DNA of 64,000 nt, taken from assembly GCA_002070265.1 (NCBI GenBank), contig MWCX01000083.1, positions 78,668 through 142,667 of the forward strand. The letters run 5' to 3'. The position numbers and the translations under genes are program-made. This document shows positions 39,048 to 48,663 of this stretch, in pieces. The stretch's first letter is position 1. Each line of letters begins with the position of its first letter. Origin of the DNA: Bacteroidetes bacterium ADurb.Bin174 (GTDB lineage: Bacteria > Bacteroidota > Bacteroidia > Bacteroidales > Paludibacteraceae). Below the pieces are notes generated by a model. That model was given only the letters and a program-made list of their open reading frames with translations, searched no databases and had not been told where the DNA came from.

Positions 39048-41441
39048 ATGAGAAGGAAGATAGTACACTTTTTATCGTTGATTTTAATCCTGTTTTTTTC
39101 TTCTTGTTCAACCAAGGAGGAAGCCCTACAGTTGGTGTGGAAAATTGAATCGGCAAATGGGCAAGGTTACTTGGAAACATTCTATGTAATCAACAACACC
39201 AATAAACCGGTAGAAAATAATTGGACAATTTATTTTTCACAACTTCCACATTATTTTGAAGTATCTCACCAGGAAGAATTGTCCATTGAGCAAATTAGTG
39301 GATCGTATTATAAGATTAATCCACTCAAGAAAGACGATTTAATCGGAAAACAAGATTCATTGAAAATTGTTTTATCCGTGCCTTACGGTCCGAATTCCTG
39401 TTCTTTCTATCCTGAAAGTCCATTTATTGTTTATCACGATAAAAACGGATCGGATTCATTGGTGGTAGATTTACCTTTGATTATTGATGACACTCATAAT
39501 CAGATATGTCCAAGCAATTCAATTATCTATGATTTCAATCAAAAATTAAATTCAAATATAGCTTTAAACAGCTCTGACTTAATTCCTTCCTTGAAAAAAG
39601 TTGATGTAAAACAGGGCGTTTGTAAAACAAAGAATAGTTTTAATATACTGTCAGATTCACATTTTATAAATGAATCTAATCTGTTAAAACAATCGCTGAT
39701 TGAGAAAAAACATAAAGTTTCTTCAACAGGAGATGGACATACGACCATCAAATTACTATACAACACGGATGAAGCATACGTAAACGAGGAGCATTATTTT
39801 TTAATTATCAGCGATTCTTTAATTACAATCAAAGGTCAAACGGCACACGCTATTTTCAATGGAATACAAAGTTTGCTGACCATGTTGGAACACTCCCCAG
39901 ATTTACTTTATATGAGCATTTCAGACTATCCGGATCTTTTGCACAGAGGTCTGATGATAGACGTGGCCAGAAACTTTGTTTCAAAGGAAAATCTGTTGAA
40001 GCTTATCAATACCATTTCTTCTTATAAATTAAATGTATTGCATTTGCATTTAGCTGATGATGAGGGATGGAGACTTAAAATTCCGGGATTGGAAGAACTG
40101 ACCGAAATTGCTTCAAAAAGAGGCTACACCACAGATGAATCGACATGCTTATATCCTGCCTATGGCAGCGGATGGGATGTTCATAACACGCAAAATGCCG
40201 GAAATGGCTTTTATAGCCGAAATGATTTTATTGAAATATTACAATATGCGAAACAACGACATGTAAGGGTTATCCCTGAAATCGATATGCCGGGGCATTC
40301 ACGTGCAGCTATTAAGGCAATGAATGTCAGGTACAATAAGTTCATTGATACTGATCGTGTAAAAGCAGAGGAATATTTGTTGACTGATTTTGAAGATCGT
40401 TCGGTTTACAAATCGGCTCAAGATTACAATGACAATGTACTTAATGCGGCATTGCCTTCCACTTATCGCTTCATGGAAAAAGTAATTAATGAAGTAATAT
40501 CAATTTATCAAGATGCGGACGCTCCGCTTGATGTATTCCATATAGGTGGAGATGAGGTTCCTCGTGGGGCCTGGACAGATTCTCCGATTGCACAAGATTT
40601 TATGCAAAAAAACGGGATGGCATCCACCAAGGAATTATCAGATTATTTTTATAAGAAATTAAATACATTTTTATTGGCAAAAGGCTTAATAATGGCCGGT
40701 TGGCAAGAAATAGCATTAACCCCTGAACACAAGGTTAATCCTTTATTTAAAAACAACAAATTACAAGTTAACTGCTGGTATACTACGCCGCAAATGGAGG
40801 ACAATCTTGCCCTGGAATTGGCTCGTGCCGGACATAATATCATTCTATCCAATGTTACCAATTTGTATTTGGACTTGTCTTATAATGACAATTACAATGA
40901 ACCCGGGCACAGATGGGGAGGAACAGTCAATCAGTTCACATCATTTGATTTCTTGCCCTATGAGGGACTTGATAAAAATCAAGCTGCCGTAAAAGAAAAT
41001 ATCAAGGGAATTCAAGGTCAGTTATGGGCCGAAACGATCAGAAATTTTGAAATGACGGAATATTTGTTGTTTCCTAAATTATTGGGTTTGGTAGAACGCG
41101 CATGGAATGCGTCTCCATCATGGGAAACGGATGATAATCTCTACTGCAGTGCTGTATCAAAATTTAACAAAATAATCAACACCAAGTATTTACCTTATCT
41201 GATTTCAAAGCAAGTAAATGTCAGGATTGATCAACCCGGCATAAAGATGATTGATGATAAGATATACATGAATTCTAACATAGAACAATCAGAGATTCGG
41301 TACACTACCGATGGTTCAACGCCTGATCAAAATTCATTGTTATGGACCGAACCAATTTCTATAAACAATTTCAAACAAGTAAAATCCAAAGTGTTTTATC
41401 TGAATAAATCAAGCAGAACATCGGTTTTTGAGATTAAGTGA
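39048..41441 (+). CDS. GH20 beta-N-acetylhexosaminidase lipoprotein
   Basis: 797 residues. Lipobox cysteine at 20 (FFSSCSTKEE). N-terminal chitobiase/hexosaminidase-type carbohydrate-binding domain (about 25-160), GH20b domain, GH20 barrel starting near DYPDLLHRGLMIDVARNFVS, catalytic pair D502-E503 in HIGGDEVPRGAW, and a C-terminal CHB_HEX_C-like domain (IRYTTDGSTPDQNSLLWTEP). Releases terminal GlcNAc or GalNAc; with nagB and the kinase downstream it points to an amino-sugar-containing substrate. Confidence 0.95.
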   Translation: MRRKIVHFLSLILILFFSSCSTKEEALQLVWKIESANGQGYLETFYVINNTNKPVENNWTIYFSQLPHYFEVSHQEELSIEQISGSYYKINPLKKDDLIGKQDSLKIVLSVPYGPNSCSFYPESPFIVYHDKNGSDSLVVDLPLIIDDTHNQICPSNSIIYDFNQKLNSNIALNSSDLIPSLKKVDVKQGVCKTKNSFNILSDSHFINESNLLKQSLIEKKHKVSSTGDGHTTIKLLYNTDEAYVNEEHYFLIISDSLITIKGQTAHAIFNGIQSLLTMLEHSPDLLYMSISDYPDLLHRGLMIDVARNFVSKENLLKLINTISSYKLNVLHLHLADDEGWRLKIPGLEELTEIASKRGYTTDESTCLYPAYGSGWDVHNTQNAGNGFYSRNDFIEILQYAKQRHVRVIPEIDMPGHSRAAIKAMNVRYNKFIDTDRVKAEEYLLTDFEDRSVYKSAQDYNDNVLNAALPSTYRFMEKVINEVISIYQDADAPLDVFHIGGDEVPRGAWTDSPIAQDFMQKNGMASTKELSDYFYKKLNTFLLAKGLIMAGWQEIALTPEHKVNPLFKNNKLQVNCWYTTPQMEDNLALELARAGHNIILSNVTNLYLDLSYNDNYNEPGHRWGGTVNQFTSFDFLPYEGLDKNQAAVKENIKGIQGQLWAETIRNFEMTEYLLFPKLLGLVERAWNASPSWETDDNLYCSAVSKFNKIINTKYLPYLISKQVNVRIDQPGIKMIDDKIYMNSNIEQSEIRYTTDGSTPDQNSLLWTEPISINNFKQVKSKVFYLNKSSRTSVFEIK

Positions 41442-41522
41442 TATCTGATTAAAACTTTTACAAAAAAGAAAATAATTTTTTTTAATTAATAATACGTTAA
41501 ACAACAATTAAATTTTAAAGTT

Positions 41523-42710
41523 ATGAAAACAAAATTAACATTTTTAACTCTATTTTTATTGATGCTAAGCATCACGAGTGTTAAGTCGCTTACTTATACG
41601 GTTAATGTGCCGGTGGAAACCAATAAATGCTATATTATTGGTCCAGAGGGTGATTGGGATAATTTCAGGGAAATGCAACGTGTTGGAACTACAGATGCGT
41701 TTACAATAGATATTCCAGGAGCTGCTGGAACAGATTGGGTTCAATTTGCTTCCGGTCCGGGTTGGGCTTACGTAGGTTTAGACGGTACAGGAAATGAAGT
41801 TTCAGGACAAGGGAGTGGTCCATATACAATTGCTTCATGGAAAAATATTTATGATCCGAACACTTCAGTCACTTATACGGTTAATGTACCAACAGAAACT
41901 AATTATTGTTATATTGTTAGTGATATTACCGGTGGTGGTAATTGGGGAGATGGGGATTTTGTAGAAATGCAACGTGTTGGAACTACAGATGTATTTACAA
42001 TAAATATTCCGGGAGCTACTGCAGCACAATGGGTTCAATTTGCTTCCGGTCCGGGTTGGGCCTATGTAGGTATGGACGGTCCAAACGGTACTGGAAATGA
42101 AGTTACAGGACAGGGTCCCGGTCCACATACGGTTACTTCATGGAAAGCTGTTTATCAAGGTCCGGATGTGAAAGGAGATATTCATATCACAGCAAATGTC
42201 CCTTTAGGTACTGCAAATGTTTTTATATATGGAGATTATAATGGTTGGAGTGAAAACCCAACAGATGTTATTCAAGCAACAAAACAATTTGACGGAGTTT
42301 TTTCATTTGTTTTTGAGAATGTTTCGAGTGTAGGCGAATATTATCTATATAATAAATTTGATTTTAGTGCTGCTGGTGGTTATTATGAAATAGATGTGAA
42401 CAATGCTCAAGTTCCAAGGTCTGCAACATATCCCACCGATGACAATTCAACCATAACGGTGTATGCATGGAATAATCCGGTCATTACAAATGATGTAACG
42501 CTTAACTCTGATTATCCTTATAATATGTCCATTTCGGATAATCGAGTAAAAATCTCAAATTATCATGGAATATTGAGTCTGATGAATCTTACCGGTCAGA
42601 TTGTACAACAAGAAGTTATTGCAGGAGATTATGTGTCTCCGTACCTAAATCACGGTATATATATACTATCACTCGACAATCATAGCAGAAAAATTATGAT
42701 ACGTCCATAA
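41523..42710 (+). CDS. PUL module protein with two modules, a binding-like domain and T9SS type A sorting domain
   Basis: 395 residues. Signal peptide, then two copies of the novel module (about 22-110 and 113-218: CYIIGPEGDWDNFREMQRVG, CYIVSDITGGGNWGDGDFVE, each ending SWK..Y), a complete CBM48/starch-binding-like domain (about 222-325: HITANVPLGTANVFIYGDYN) and a C-terminal sorting domain (MSISDNRVKISNYHGILSLM ... SRKIMIRP). Likely a surface glycan-binding protein secreted by T9SS; no catalytic residues recognised. The two module copies share long runs at DNA level, so the duplication is recent. Confidence 0.75.
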   Translation: MKTKLTFLTLFLLMLSITSVKSLTYTVNVPVETNKCYIIGPEGDWDNFREMQRVGTTDAFTIDIPGAAGTDWVQFASGPGWAYVGLDGTGNEVSGQGSGPYTIASWKNIYDPNTSVTYTVNVPTETNYCYIVSDITGGGNWGDGDFVEMQRVGTTDVFTINIPGATAAQWVQFASGPGWAYVGMDGPNGTGNEVTGQGPGPHTVTSWKAVYQGPDVKGDIHITANVPLGTANVFIYGDYNGWSENPTDVIQATKQFDGVFSFVFENVSSVGEYYLYNKFDFSAAGGYYEIDVNNAQVPRSATYPTDDNSTITVYAWNNPVITNDVTLNSDYPYNMSISDNRVKISNYHGILSLMNLTGQIVQQEVIAGDYVSPYLNHGIYILSLDNHSRKIMIRP

Positions 42711-42821
42711 AACTGTGAAGCATTGCTTCTGTAAAAAAATAATATTGTTACCTTAAAAATAAATAGGCTTTTTTAGAAAGTTGGTTAATTTCAACAAAAT
42801 AAGTTTTTTACTTTTGAGCCA

Positions 42822-42858
42822 AAATAGGAGAAAATAAAATGGTTTTCTCCTATTTTTA
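42822..42858 (+). terminator. Terminator of the PUL
   Basis: ATAGGAGAAAA and TTTTCTCCTAT form an 11-bp stem around TAAAATGG, followed by TTTTA. Confidence 0.85.
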
Positions 42859-43205
42859 TTTCACTCTCTTATAATACTACACCTTACGTGTATTAAGTCA
42901 TTCTTAAGTTTTTTTCTTTGCTAACTAAAGAAAGAATAATAAAAACAGAATTATTAGATAAATTTTTTTAAAATAAAATAATGTTTACTGTTATTATGTG
43001 TGACGTAATTGTACTAGGAAATAAGAACTTTAACCATCATAAAGTTGATAAAGTTGAGAGAAATCAATAATAATCCGATTTTTTGATTATTTTTGCAGTT
43101 GTCCAATTTGGATATTTGTTCGGTTTATTCATTTATACTCTCAGAGAAAGAAAGTTCGGATTAGTCAAATGTTTCTAAGAAACATCTACCACACAATCAC
43201 ATATC
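42859..43205. other. Intergenic region with -7 element of the sensor gene
   Basis: About 350 AT-rich bases without a gene. TATTTTTG at 43088-43095 fits the -7 consensus, 110 bases before the next ATG, leaving a long 5' leader of unknown role. Confidence 0.4.
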
Positions 43206-44885
43206 ATGAAAAAAATCTTAATCATTGAAGATGATATCAGCATTGCTCAATTGATTCAACTTGAATTGGAAGAATCCGGTTATGAGACCTTTTGGGCAGA
43301 TACATTTCAAAAAGCTGACAATGTCTTAGAAAATCAAATCATTAACTTGATGATTGTCGGTTTTAAATTATCAGCAGATGCCAATTCCTGCGATTGGATA
43401 CGCAGCAGAAAGTCGAAAAAGCTATTAATACCTCCTTTTATCATTTCAACTGAACAGCTTAATGAACGTGTTACATTGGAAATAAAGAAGCTGGGTGCAC
43501 GTGATTACCTGTTAAAAGATTCGACATTAATTTCCTGCATGGCTAATATCGTCAAAAGGGCACTAAAAGAGATTGAGCAAGAAGAAAAAATTGCCTTGTC
43601 GAAGCAAGCATTGAAGGAAAATGAAACTAAATATCGCATGCTTTTCGAAAGGAATCCTGAACCCATGTTTATAGTAAATGAAGACTTGCAATTTCTTGAA
43701 GTGAATGGCGCGGCTGTAAAGCATTACGGTTACTCAAGAAAAGAATTTTTAGCTCTTACTTTTACCGGAATAAGACCTCAAGAAGATATTCAATTGTTGC
43801 ATGAAAGAGTCAAACAGATTCTCAATAAAAAAAAGCTGATAAAATATGTTTCACGTCATGTGAAGAAAAATGGTGAACTTATTGTAGTTGAAACAACGTC
43901 GGCACTCATTAGATGGAAGGGGCAAATAGCCGCACACATACTGATTAATGACATTACGGAAAAAACCAAAACACAGGAAAAACTGCAACAAAAAAGAATT
44001 CGACTTCGTAGGGTTTTGGAAGAAAGTACTCGCTTTATTCAGGTTCAAAGCGGAAAAATAGATTTTGTTAAAATTACGGATATCATGATGGAAATATCCG
44101 GTGCTAAGGTAGTTGCTTTTAGTCGATTTATAGACGATGGGGGAACATACATTACTAAAGGTTTCAGCGGCTTGGGTAATTTTGCCAAAAACTCGATGAA
44201 TATTTTGGGGTTTAACCTTTTGGAGAAAGTATGGAAAGCAGATTTAACATTCAGTTCCACGCTTAAAGATGGAAATATTCAATACTTAAATAACATCAAA
44301 GAGCTTAAAAATAGAATATTCTCGACAACCATCATCCAAATTATTACAGATTCGTTCAATGTAGGGGAGATAGTTTTAGTTCCCGTTATGCACAAAGAAC
44401 AATTGATGGCAGTTTTTACTTTAATTTTCAAAAAGGGAGATGTGTTTTCGGATGCTGAAGTTATAGAGCTTTTTTCCAATCAAGTTGCTTTATACATCGC
44501 ACGTGTAAGAGCAGAAAGAGCCATGTTGAAAGGTCAGGAAAAATACCGCTATTTGTTTGAAAACAATCCACAACCCATGATGATTGTTGATGTGGAATCT
44601 CTTCTTGTCTTAGAGGTCAACAAAGCTGCCTTAGAGTTATATGGTTATACCAAGGAAGAATTTTTGAAATTAAAACTTTTAGACCTGCGATCAGCAGAAG
44701 AAGTTTCTGCACTGATAGACTCACTGTCAGAGTTTAAGAAAGACGTGGAGATGAACATGACAACCATTCATCAGACAAAAAACAACGATTTCTATCAAGT
44801 AGAACTCTCTTCTACTCCTATTATTTTTGAAGATAAAAAAGCCCGTCATTTATTGATTATCAAACACACGAAACTGGAAAAATAG
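43206..44885 (+). CDS. Receiver-PAS-GAF-PAS sensor protein with degenerate receiver, no kinase domain
   Basis: 559 residues. N-terminal receiver-like domain (1-120) with the acidic pair EDD (8-10) and K104, but the phosphate-accepting aspartate position holds G52 (NLMIVGFKLS). A PAS domain (about 138-265: RNPEPMFIVNEDLQFLEVNG), a GAF-like domain (about 275-435) and a second PAS (about 440-555: NNPQPMMIVDVESLLVLEVN) follow. There is no histidine kinase, GGDEF or DNA-binding output domain. Either a truncated hybrid kinase or a signal-integrating scaffold. Confidence 0.8.
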   Translation: MKKILIIEDDISIAQLIQLELEESGYETFWADTFQKADNVLENQIINLMIVGFKLSADANSCDWIRSRKSKKLLIPPFIISTEQLNERVTLEIKKLGARDYLLKDSTLISCMANIVKRALKEIEQEEKIALSKQALKENETKYRMLFERNPEPMFIVNEDLQFLEVNGAAVKHYGYSRKEFLALTFTGIRPQEDIQLLHERVKQILNKKKLIKYVSRHVKKNGELIVVETTSALIRWKGQIAAHILINDITEKTKTQEKLQQKRIRLRRVLEESTRFIQVQSGKIDFVKITDIMMEISGAKVVAFSRFIDDGGTYITKGFSGLGNFAKNSMNILGFNLLEKVWKADLTFSSTLKDGNIQYLNNIKELKNRIFSTTIIQIITDSFNVGEIVLVPVMHKEQLMAVFTLIFKKGDVFSDAEVIELFSNQVALYIARVRAERAMLKGQEKYRYLFENNPQPMMIVDVESLLVLEVNKAALELYGYTKEEFLKLKLLDLRSAEEVSALIDSLSEFKKDVEMNMTTIHQTKNNDFYQVELSSTPIIFEDKKARHLLIIKHTKLEK

Positions 44886-44892
44886 TTTGGTC

Positions 44893-46875
44893 CTAAAACT
44901 TGTATTCCACAAACGCTTCAATAGCCTCGTAAGACGCCAATCCTAACTGTTGGTACAGTGCTGCTGTTGCCCTGTTTCTATCTTCTGAGCGCTGCCAGAA
45001 AAGACGTTCGTCCTTGCCCATAAAAGGCGCGCTTTCCATTTGCGATTGGTGTCTTAGTATAGATTTTCTTTTATTTATAAGCTGTTCAGGACTCATGGGG
45101 ACTGCCATTTCGATGTGGTCGATTTCCCATTCAGCCCAAGCTCCGCGATACATCCACACACGACATTCATCCATCAATCCCTCTTTATTTAACTCATCAA
45201 TAGCAGCTAAAATCGCATTCAGACAAACCCGGTGTGTGCCATGGGGATCTGCCAGGTCGCCGGCAACAAACATCTGATGTGGCTTGATTTGGCGGATAAG
45301 GTCCATTACGATATGTACATCTTTTTCTGAGAGGTCGTTTTTCTTAACCTTGCCTGTTTCGTAAAAAGGTAAATTAAGAAAATGTATATTTTCCGGTTTC
45401 ACTCCGATAAACCTACAAGCTGAACGAGCTTCCTCACGCCTAATCTGTCCTTTGATAAATAAAATATCTTTGTAAATAGACGGTGTCATTTCTTGTTGAT
45501 TTAATAAAGCTTCCAGTACTTCATCAATTTTTCCGTCAATCTCGATTTCATGATCATAGTATTTATTAGATATGCTTTTCATCAAAGAAATATATCTGAT
45601 TGCTTCTTCGTCTCCCACAGCGATATTTCCGGAAGTTTGATAAGCTATGTGCACTATATGTCCCTGATCTACTAATCTTTGAAAAGTACCTCCCATAGAA
45701 ATTACGTCATCATCCGGGTGTGGACTGAAAATCAACGACCGTTTAGGATAAGGGAAAGCCCGTTCGGGGCGATTGGTGTCATCAGCATTGGGCTTGCCGC
45801 CGGGCCATCCTGTGATGGTGTGTTGCAAATCGTTAAAAATTTGAATGTTTACATCATATGCCGAACCATAGTTAACCAATAACTCATCTAGACCATGCAG
45901 GTTGTAATCTTTATTGGTTAATTTCAATATTGGTTTGCCTGTTTTTTCGCACAACCAAACAATGGCACGACGAATGAGTTTGTTGGTCCAATCGCACGAA
46001 CCCACCAACCAAGGCTGACTAACACGGGTTAAATATTGGGCAGCATCAATGTCTGTCACTACTTTTGCATTTTTATGTAGCTGTAATAGAGAGGCCGGAA
46101 TATTATCATCTGCTTTTAATTCAATAACTTTTTTCAGAATAGCAGCTTTGTGCTCTCCCCATGCTGATAGGGTCAGCTTGCGAGCTTCCATCAAAGAAGA
46201 AAGGCCAATAGTAAAGCCATAGGAAGGAATATCATCCACAGTATTGTAAAATTGCTTTAAATCCGCTCTTGACTGTTCATCAAGTAACATCAACCTGGTT
46301 TTAGAACCGATATTTGAGCCGGGTTCATTGTATGCCAAATTACCCACCAAGCCAACACTTACAAGTACATAATCCAATCCGCCGTGTTCGAGAATCAACT
46401 GGTCATATGCCTGACAAAAAGCATGGACGTTTTGTTCATCATCTTCAGGAATCAAGGTGTAAAAATTCTCAAAATTAAAATCCACCTTATTCAGCAAGTT
46501 TTCTTTGATAATTTTGGTGTTATTATGTTGATAATGCTGCGCTAGGGGATAAAATTCCGTAATGTTGAAAACAACTACGTTTTTAAAACTTAAACCTTCT
46601 TGTAGATGCATTTTTACAAGTTTCGCATATACCCCTAATGGAGAAGAGCCACCTGAAAGCCCCAATACACAGGTTTGATTTTGTTCCTGTTTTTTTCTAA
46701 TAATAGTAGCTATTTCCTCAGCTATGTAGGCCGAACCCGCCACTTCAGAATCAAATATTTCCGTGTCAATTTTTTCAAATTGTGTTTGCCTGATTTTTTC
46801 AATAGCGTTCCTAGCTTGATAATAACGTTCGGGAATTCTTTCTAAAGTGATTTTTGAGCTTAAATCTAATTGCAT
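44893..46875 (-). CDS. NagB-like pseudo-deaminase fused to PIG-L/LmbE deacetylase domain
   Basis: 660 residues. The N-terminal half (to about 290) is a glucosamine-6-phosphate deaminase-like fold (SGGSSPLGVYAKL, VGNLAYNEPGSNIGSKTRLM). Compared with the intact NagB in this window, catalytic D72 is T106, D141 is V177 and H143 is N179; only E148 (E184) is kept. The C-terminal half is a PIG-L domain with the zinc motif SPHPDDDVISMGG (H386, D388, D389) and ADPHGTH. A conserved Bacteroidota architecture (I recall it as a putative deaminase-like protein in Bacteroides). Likely an amino-sugar deacetylase whose NagB part binds or senses. Confidence 0.88.
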   Translation of the reverse strand: MQLDLSSKITLERIPERYYQARNAIEKIRQTQFEKIDTEIFDSEVAGSAYIAEEIATIIRKKQEQNQTCVLGLSGGSSPLGVYAKLVKMHLQEGLSFKNVVVFNITEFYPLAQHYQHNNTKIIKENLLNKVDFNFENFYTLIPEDDEQNVHAFCQAYDQLILEHGGLDYVLVSVGLVGNLAYNEPGSNIGSKTRLMLLDEQSRADLKQFYNTVDDIPSYGFTIGLSSLMEARKLTLSAWGEHKAAILKKVIELKADDNIPASLLQLHKNAKVVTDIDAAQYLTRVSQPWLVGSCDWTNKLIRRAIVWLCEKTGKPILKLTNKDYNLHGLDELLVNYGSAYDVNIQIFNDLQHTITGWPGGKPNADDTNRPERAFPYPKRSLIFSPHPDDDVISMGGTFQRLVDQGHIVHIAYQTSGNIAVGDEEAIRYISLMKSISNKYYDHEIEIDGKIDEVLEALLNQQEMTPSIYKDILFIKGQIRREEARSACRFIGVKPENIHFLNLPFYETGKVKKNDLSEKDVHIVMDLIRQIKPHQMFVAGDLADPHGTHRVCLNAILAAIDELNKEGLMDECRVWMYRGAWAEWEIDHIEMAVPMSPEQLINKRKSILRHQSQMESAPFMGKDERLFWQRSEDRNRATAALYQQLGLASYEAIEAFVEYKF

Positions 46876-46893
46876 AGCTAAATTAAATTAAGA

Positions 46894-47973
46894 TTATTTC
46901 GAATATTTTTTTACAATTTGTTGCATCAGTTTAAATTTCTTTTCCTGTTGTTCCAATAAACGGAACTGTGCCAATGTCCTTTGCCAATTATGTTCCGGAT
47001 GATTGATTTTATAGTAAGTATCACCATTCAAATAATCGGTAAAGAAGCGTACAGTTTGCATGTATGTTAACATTTTTGCACCTAAAGCTAAATATTCAAT
47101 TTCTATGTCCGTTAAAAAAGTTGCCTTCTCAAGGTATCCTTTGGTATAAGCTTCATAAATTTCGAGATTGACATCAATGTTGTCAAGTTGTGGATCGTCC
47201 TCAGCACCCGTATTTGCTGCTGTTCGCATAAAATCCCCAAAATCCGACAATACCGTACTGATCATCATGGTATCCAAATCAACGATACAGCATGGCTCAT
47301 CTTTCTCATTGAATAGTAGGTTGTTGATTTTGGTATCGCAATGATTAATTCTACCCGGCAACTTACCGGTTTTAAATAGTTGTTGAGGCAAACACATTTC
47401 ATCCGCTCTTTTCATCAACTCATCTACCATCCAATTCGTTTTTTCTACTCTCTTAACAAGATCGTCTTTTACCGCATCTTTCAATTGTTGCACTCTAAAT
47501 TCAACATTATGAAAATCAGGAATACTGTCAACTAATTGATTAGTAGGTATATCTGCTATCATGCAATGAAAATTACCATAAGCTTTGCCTGCCTCATAAG
47601 CAAGCTCAGGTGTAATAACTTCATAGCTGTGCGTATTTTTGATGTGGACATAAACTCTCCAGTAATTACCTTCATCATCTTGATAAAAGAGTTTATTGTC
47701 CTTGGTTTCAATTAGCTGCAAAACTTTTTGTTCGATATTAGTTACACCGGCATCTTTATATTTTTTTCTCAGGTGATCAGTCACAATCTTGATATTGTTT
47801 TGCAAGCCTTGAACATCTTTGAAAATGTGATGATTGATTTTTTGCAAAAAGTATGATTCATCTTCCGGATTTTCACCTGAAGCAATAAAAGAATCATTAA
47901 TATGACCGATTTTTAAAGGTTTGATGTCAACAACTGTTGATTTAATCTTGAAATATTTTAGAATTTTTTCCAT
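46894..47973 (-). CDS. Phosphotransferase family sugar kinase, NahK-like
   Basis: 359 residues, aminoglycoside phosphotransferase fold. The catalytic loop is GRINHCDTKINNLLFN and the metal-binding motif CCIVDLDTMMIST. It resembles N-acetylhexosamine 1-kinases; next to a PIG-L/NagB-like gene, nagB and a GH20, phosphorylation of GlcNAc or GalNAc is plausible. Followed after 18 bases by the NagB-PIG-L gene, so they form an operon. A TACATTTG -7 element lies at 48010-48017. Confidence 0.78.
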   Translation of the reverse strand: MEKILKYFKIKSTVVDIKPLKIGHINDSFIASGENPEDESYFLQKINHHIFKDVQGLQNNIKIVTDHLRKKYKDAGVTNIEQKVLQLIETKDNKLFYQDDEGNYWRVYVHIKNTHSYEVITPELAYEAGKAYGNFHCMIADIPTNQLVDSIPDFHNVEFRVQQLKDAVKDDLVKRVEKTNWMVDELMKRADEMCLPQQLFKTGKLPGRINHCDTKINNLLFNEKDEPCCIVDLDTMMISTVLSDFGDFMRTAANTGAEDDPQLDNIDVNLEIYEAYTKGYLEKATFLTDIEIEYLALGAKMLTYMQTVRFFTDYLNGDTYYKINHPEHNWQRTLAQFRLLEQQEKKFKLMQQIVKKYSK

Positions 47974-48009
47974 TGTACAAAAAGTTTTTAAAAAAAATTA
48001 TTTTAGCTG

Positions 48010-48017
48010 CAAATGTA
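48010..48017 (-). promoter_or_regulatory. -7 element of the NahK-like operon
   Basis: TACATTTG on the minus strand, 37 bases before the start codon. Confidence 0.5.
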
Positions 48018-48061
48018 ATTAAAAAAGATAGAAATTAAGAAAAAAAGAAGAGATATTTGGT

Positions 48062-48493
48062 TTATTTTAAATTGTACGCATATACGTTTGTTTCACGCTG
48101 TATAAAACCTATGCTTTGGTATAATTTGTTGGCAGCAATTCTATGTGGCCTGGAAGTAAGCATGATGGTTTTAGCATTTCGCGTTTGTGCAAATTGAATG
48201 GCATGTAAAAGTAATTGCTTCCCTAATCCTTTTCCTCTTTGAGGGCTGTCAACAACTACATCTTCTATCCACAGTTTTTTGCCGGTCGGTACGTCATATT
48301 CGACTAAAGTCAACATCCCTACAATGGTATTATCTTCCGATACTGCAACGAATAAATGCGAATGTCCCGAGGCAAGCATGTTCTTCAGGAAATCTTTTGA
48401 TGGAGGAGTAATACTATCGTCAAGCTGAGGCAATAGATTTGTTATAGCTTGATATGTTTTTTGATTGAATGTGGTGATTTGTTGGATGGTCAT
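48062..48493 (-). CDS. GNAT family N-acetyltransferase
   Basis: 143 residues, a single GNAT domain. The acetyl-CoA binding motif is VVDSPQRGKGLGKQLLLHAI (Q/R-x-x-G-x-G/A), followed by AKTIMLTSRPHRIAANKLYQ. Substrate unknown. A TATATTTG -7 element is at 48534-48541, back to back with the nagB promoter. Confidence 0.88.
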   Translation of the reverse strand: MTIQQITTFNQKTYQAITNLLPQLDDSITPPSKDFLKNMLASGHSHLFVAVSEDNTIVGMLTLVEYDVPTGKKLWIEDVVVDSPQRGKGLGKQLLLHAIQFAQTRNAKTIMLTSRPHRIAANKLYQSIGFIQRETNVYAYNLK

Positions 48494-48533
48494 ATTGGGT
48501 TATGGATTCCGCGGAATGTGAGTTATAAAGATG

Positions 48534-48541
48534 CAAATATA
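48534..48541 (-). promoter_or_regulatory. -7 element of the GNAT gene
   Basis: TATATTTG on the minus strand, about 40 bases before its start; no clear -33. Confidence 0.45.
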
Positions 48542-48582
48542 AGTTTTTGTAATTGATTTTTCATAAAATCATCCATATATTA

Positions 48583-48614
48583 TTTGTATTCAATCACAAA
48601 ATAATGTACTTTTG
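48583..48614 (+). promoter_or_regulatory. nagB promoter
   Basis: TTTG (48583-48586), exactly 20 bp, TACTTTTG (48607-48614). Confidence 0.75.
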
Positions 48615-48663
48615 TCCGATGTTTTTGAGATTGTTTTTAGAATCAATTTAATTTTTAGAAGCT

